Source: Ypsolopha sequella
Lineage: Eukaryota; Arthropoda; Insecta; Lepidoptera; Ypsolophidae
Length of the DNA: 64,000 bases
Reading direction: 5' to 3'
Assembly: GCA_934047225.1 (NCBI GenBank)
Contig: OW203989.1
Span: forward strand, 6,981,977-7,045,976
Part shown: positions 40,301 to 46,300 of the stretch, in pieces
How positions within the stretch are numbered: the first letter of the stretch is position 1
Layout of the letters: each line of letters starts with the position of its first letter
Position numbers and translations under genes: made by a program
The notes under the pieces: model-generated
What the model saw: the letters and a program-made list of their open reading frames with translations, nothing else
Told to the model about the DNA's origin: nothing
Database searches by the model: none

Positions 40301-43300
40301 CTAGATATATACATATCAAGAATATTTTAACATAATGCCTTTGTGATTAGAAACACTTTTATGTTAAAAAGCTTAGTTAACCGAAGAAGAGAATACACGA
40401 GAAAGAATATGGAAAACCCCCCCAGCGAGCCGATATTCCGACGCGACAAATATTATTAACCGACTTCAAAAAGGAGGCGGTTCTCAATTCGACTGTATGT
40501 TTTTTTTTTTTTATTTTTTTTCATTTTTTTTTTTTGGCGTTGTTACTCCATAACTCCGTCATTTCTGAACCGATTTGAAAAATTCTTTTTTTGTTTGAAA
40601 GAGTGTACTTCCAGGTAGGTCCCATTTTGGGTTTGGTCATGATCTGATGAAGGTCTTCAGAGATAGGCAGTGGAAAATGACAGCATACCTCTCGAAATTG
40701 AGTTAATCGCTTTGTACCTGGGTGCTGATTACAAGGTATTACTTGAAAATCATCATTATTCCACCTGACCTTCGATCCTGGCTTCATCACCATATTCACC
40801 ATAGAACTCCTCAACGGATCAGAGCACATAACTCGAGATTGCGGCAATCACTGCGTTAGGGTGCTAATTCAAGGGTATTACCTGGAGATTACCAGACTAC
40901 CCGCCTGGCCTTCGATCCTGGCTTCATCACCATAGAACTCCTCAACGGATGACAGCACATAACTTTGGATTGCGGCAATCAGTTTGTGTTATGGTGCTCA
41001 TTGCAGGGCATTGCTTGAAAATTGTCAGTGTACCCACCTGACCTTCGATCTTGGCTTCATCACCGTAGAACTCTTTAACGAATGACAGCACATAACTCGA
41101 GATTGATAGCAGGAAGCTACTCAAACATAGCTACTTATACTCACTTGAACTTCGTTTCATATTAAAACCACGTTTGCAAGAACTACCCATATTTCACAAT
41201 TTAACCCAGCAACACTAAAAAATGTGAAATAAAATAAACTTTTAACAAAAAAATAGCAACCGACTTCAATAGTAACAGCAGTCATTCACTAAAAAGTTAA
41301 TAATAATTCTATAAAGACCGATGGTACCGAAGCAACACTTTTGCCGACTTCTTTCTTCCTGAAACATTATGTTATCTAGAAGTCGGCGTATTTCCTACGA
41401 TATAGCAACATAAAAACCAATATAAGAACGCCGACTTCTAGATAACATAACGTTTCAGGAAGAAAGAAGTCGGCAAAAGTGTTGCTTCGGTACCATCGGT
41501 CTTTATAGAATTATTATTAACTTTTTAGTGAATGACTGCTGTTACTATTGAAGTCGGTTGCTATTTTTTTGTTAAAAGTTTATTTTATTTTCTTTTCGTT
41601 GACAGCCGACCATTAGCCAAGATACAAGACTTCCTAAAGCTGGTTCAGTGTATGTATTAGACAAACATGGCTCACCTGTTAACATCGACATCCGTGGACT
41701 CCAGGATATTCCTTGCTTTGTCCAGGTAGCCATGCTCCACCGCCGCGAATAGAGCTGTAACAAAGGAAATGGACTGTCAGGTGTCAGTAAATAGTAAAAC
41801 TCGATCGGTGACCGGGAGAATCGTGACTTACTTATTTGAAGCTTACACTTTCTGTTTTTGATATGTCATGTTGGATAGAGAAGTAGGTGTGGTAAAATAC
41901 TTCAATGCGTGATCAGGTTGCTGTTAAAGAAATAAATGTAAATTTGGGTCCGCTTAAAAGACATATAATTGATAATTAAATAGGTAGATAAATATAAATA
42001 TTAAAACGCAAAAATTTTCAAGATAAAAATTTCTTTTTCTTTAATATACAACGTGTAACAGAAGGGTGTAACCATATTTGAAGAGCTTATTCAGTCAATG
42101 GTATAGAACAACTTTTACTATGGAGCCAAACCTGAAATCTCAAAAAAAAAAATCTGCCCTTTCATACATTTCAGCCAAGCGGCATTGCATTTTTCTATGA
42201 AAAAGTTAATTTTTTTTCGAGATACAGGGTTTTTTCCATAGTAAAAGTTGTTCTATACCATTGATTAAATAAGCTCTTCAAATATGGTTACACCTTTCTG
42301 TTACACGTTGTATAGGTAAATATGTATATATAAATGAGGCAAAATTACGAAATACCACGATAAAATTCAAGATATATCGGTTTCAGTCATTATTACTTCA
42401 ACCCTTCAACTGATGCCTGAAATATATCTTGAGTGATGATGAAATATATCTTGAATTTTATCGTGATATTTTATAATTGTGCCTGATTTATATATATTTA
42501 GCTATATAATTATATATCATAGAAAAAGAAATAAGCTGATAAGGGCAATATAAATTTATTTAAGATACTAATTTATAATATATGCTTGAGATATCATTAC
42601 GAGTACATAGCGTTTTTTCTTTACTTAGTGTTTACTTGAACAAAGAATTATTTCTAAGTTAAGAATCTGGAGTATTTTGATATTGAAGCATAATTAGCAC
42701 CGTAGTTTTTACACATTTTACATTATTTACAAGAGTATAATTGCTTTATACCCCTACTCGACCGCCGATTTCCCATTTGAAAATTTCAAGCCGCTTATAC
42801 CTAATAGTACCTATGAGATTCAGCGCTGCACATTTATAGCGTAACGAGATTTTCTCAAATTGAAAACTGGAGGCCAGTATCTTAGGTAATAACATAAGAC
42901 TTAGGAATTAGGAATACTTTAAGTTTGCTGTAGCTGCAGGGTATAAATCTGGGTTGTTTTTATCCCTGTACTAGTTTATATGAACAATTGTTTGTATGGG
43001 AGCTAAGCGGAATTCTTAAAATTTGTTTTCACCTTTTCACACTGGGCCAGTCAGCTGATCGGGGCAATTTGTATGGGAGGAAGAGAAAAAAAGTTGCGAA
43101 TTTCGCTTAGCTCCCATACAAACATTTGTTCATATAGACTAGTACTACACTACCTATGTTTTGAGTTTCGCCAACTAATATTATTTAACCTTATATGTGT
43201 CGTGACATTTATGTTTAGTTGCGTGGGTGCGTTTCATCAAATAGTTCTTTGTAACGTTGGCACCCCTGTTTTTCAACGACAAGACGCTCCAGCGATTGGA

Positions 43301-46300
43301 TCAATAAATAAAACATCCTATTTCTCAGTCATTGGATTAGATGTACGAGTATATCGATGGTATTGCTATCAACATTATGTCTAAGGAACAACATGTTAAG
43401 GCGATTACCGTCGCCAAATTAGCAGCTCGATGTTTGTCTGTATGAATATCGACGGAAACAACATTGAAATAACGTTCAAGTCAGTGCACAATGCGTGGTG
43501 GCTGTTACGACGCTCGCTGCGTCCTTGAAAGGGCAAAATAAGAGAAAATAATACTTTTCACATGGGCGTCATTGTTCGATTGAATAATTCTATGTTATAT
43601 TTATAGCTACCAAGTTTATCTATTTATCAAAGCATAAATGAATTAAATCACCTAAACCGCTTAGGAGCAGTAGGAAATTCAAGCCAAAAAACACCATTCA
43701 GTTGAAACAATTTTTCATATAGAAGTTTTGGTGGTATGAAAAAGAAAAATGTTGCAAATGTTGTCCTAGAGTTGATAATCCATAATATATTTTTTCAATA
43801 TTTTTGGTTTGGCCGTAAAAGAGGAGTAGGCTTTAGAAAGTACCCATTTTGGCGGTATTAAGGGCCTTAAGTAAAACGCAATGTCTTGTATTTTCTTATC
43901 CCTTGGTTAAAGTAGATATAAGTAATTTGATGTATAGTATAAGTTTATGTTAAAAAAAAAGACATGATCTTGCCAAGTTTCTTGCCCGTTCTTCTTAGCA
44001 AGACTAATCGAATGGGCGGAGGTAGGCATGTATTTATATATGTAACCTATTACTATGTAGTATATAGGATGGGATTTGGTTGGCTGCCTGGATTCGTGCT
44101 GGGGGCTCGGTTGGTGATCATTGAACCTGTTCCTGGTCCCTGGCCGGGTCTCCGGTAAGGGGTTCGGGCGGTTGATTGGATTTCACCTTGTATAATAATA
44201 TTTTACCTATAATTTTAATCGTATATATATTGCTACATAAATTAAAAAAACATTTAATCTGAGTAGTTCATGTACATTTATTATTTTATTACATATATTT
44301 TTATAAGATTAAAATTTGACTTGTGAAACGTGTATTATATATACCTACTTTGCAAAATAAACTTTTTGAATTTTGAATTTGAAATTTGAATTTTGCAATC
44401 TAGCTCTTCGTGTCGTGCCACTTGTGGGCCCTACTTCAATTTTTTTAAAGAGTAATGAAACAAAACATATCTCTATCTTCATTTGTCTTTAAAAATATTC
44501 CAAACTATATAAGGTTGTAACCAAAGAGATTAAAGCAATAATGAGTATAATTCAAACAACAAAATACAACTGACTGAAACTGAAACTGAAACCACTGACT
44601 GAATAAGCTCTTCAAATATGGTTACACCTTTCTGTTACACGTTGTATAATACATTACTGAAAATCCGAGAAAAAGCTGGCCTTTACATGAAAATAGGGCT
44701 GAGTTTGAAGGACCTAAATGTATTTGTCCTTGTGTATTTTTTGCTCATTAGCCGTACGTAGGGTTTGTGGGTCTAACGTAGACGAATTGCCTTCGAGGCT
44801 GATCCTTGACAGATGAACTTAGTTCTCGCGGTCTGTTTATATAAAGATTTGAGCCTCAGTTTTTGACGATAAATCTTTTGGATAATAATGTATAAGGTAA
44901 TATATAATAATAATACCAGGAGCCGTATTTTTTAATCGTTCGTTTTCGATTCACGTGCAAAAATATTTACCTGTCTCATCTTGCAAATGACAAGTTCTGA
45001 TGTGCTACGTGAGATGGGTATATACTTTCGCACGTGAATTGAAAGCGAACGATTCAAAAATACGGCTCAGATGTGGCAAGTATTTTGGGCACACTCCCGC
45101 AGGCCAGTGATCTAGAGGCAATTTTCTTTTTATACTCGTAATTATTTCTTTAGGATTATTTTTGTATTCATTATTATCTTTCAATAAGGAATATTTATGT
45201 ACCTGTTAATGAAATAAATTTGTTCGTAACAATAATTAATTACGCTTGTGTACTTTGTAATATTGAAATATAATTGTGGCAATATTAATTTATTTTTATG
45301 TATTATTGAGCGATTTTATATATCTCCTAATCTTGTGTAAAAGTCTTTGTATTTTCTTACGAATTTACAGATCTCGAAAATATAAATGGATGTCAAAGTT
45401 AATATAAGTTTGTACATTATTAAAACGTATTTTTCAATGCATGTGCTCGTAAAGGCCCACTTTTTATGCATCAAAACCGAACAGAAAGTCGATTATTTTG
45501 CCCTAGGGCTTTATAGTTATTATTTTTTTTAATTTGTTTACAATGGTTGGCAAACCTGCAGAATTTCCTGTGTACCATAGACGTTATACTTTTTTTTCCA
45601 CTGTTTAAAGGCTCTGGATACAGTCCTTTTGAGCCAATTATAATTTAAAATTCACAAAATTCATAAAATTCACAAAGGTCTTAACAGACAAAGATAAGTG
45701 ATCATCTACCCGTCTCCACGCTTCAGTTTAGAGACCTGCCTACTTAGCACATTATAATGTATACATAATATGCAGGGTGACTTTTTGATCATCGTCCAAA
45801 TTCATACTGGAGGCTTGATAAGTGATCAGTATCTTGGATCAGTAGCAATTTTTGTGAGGTTCATAAAGTAAAGTTTTGGCTTCACATATAAATTCAGTTC
45901 CAGTCCCGAGTGAATCACTATGGGGAGTCGAAATTTCATTTTGCAGATTTCACCAAAGTTGTTATTGATGCATGATACTGATCACTTGCCAGACCACCGG
46001 TGTGAATTTGGACGATGATCAGGGGGTCACCTTGTATATATATATATATATATAATTATATATATAATGTATATTATAATGTGTTGAGTGGGTAGGTTTT
46101 GAATTGGAGTGTGGAGATGGTTGGATGATTATTTATCTTTGTTATTGATTGATTATTAATTTTTATATTTATTTATTTATATATATATATACTTTTTATT
46201 TTTCATGATTATAATTTTTTTTCTTTTGTCTCTCATTTGTCTGTCAATCATTCACTTCATTTTATGACATTTTAAAATAATATTTAATTGTATAAAATTC

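Noticed and set aside
43073..43384. 103-codon plus-strand frame
   Set aside because: Starts inside the MITE at 42969-43144; no homology recognised.
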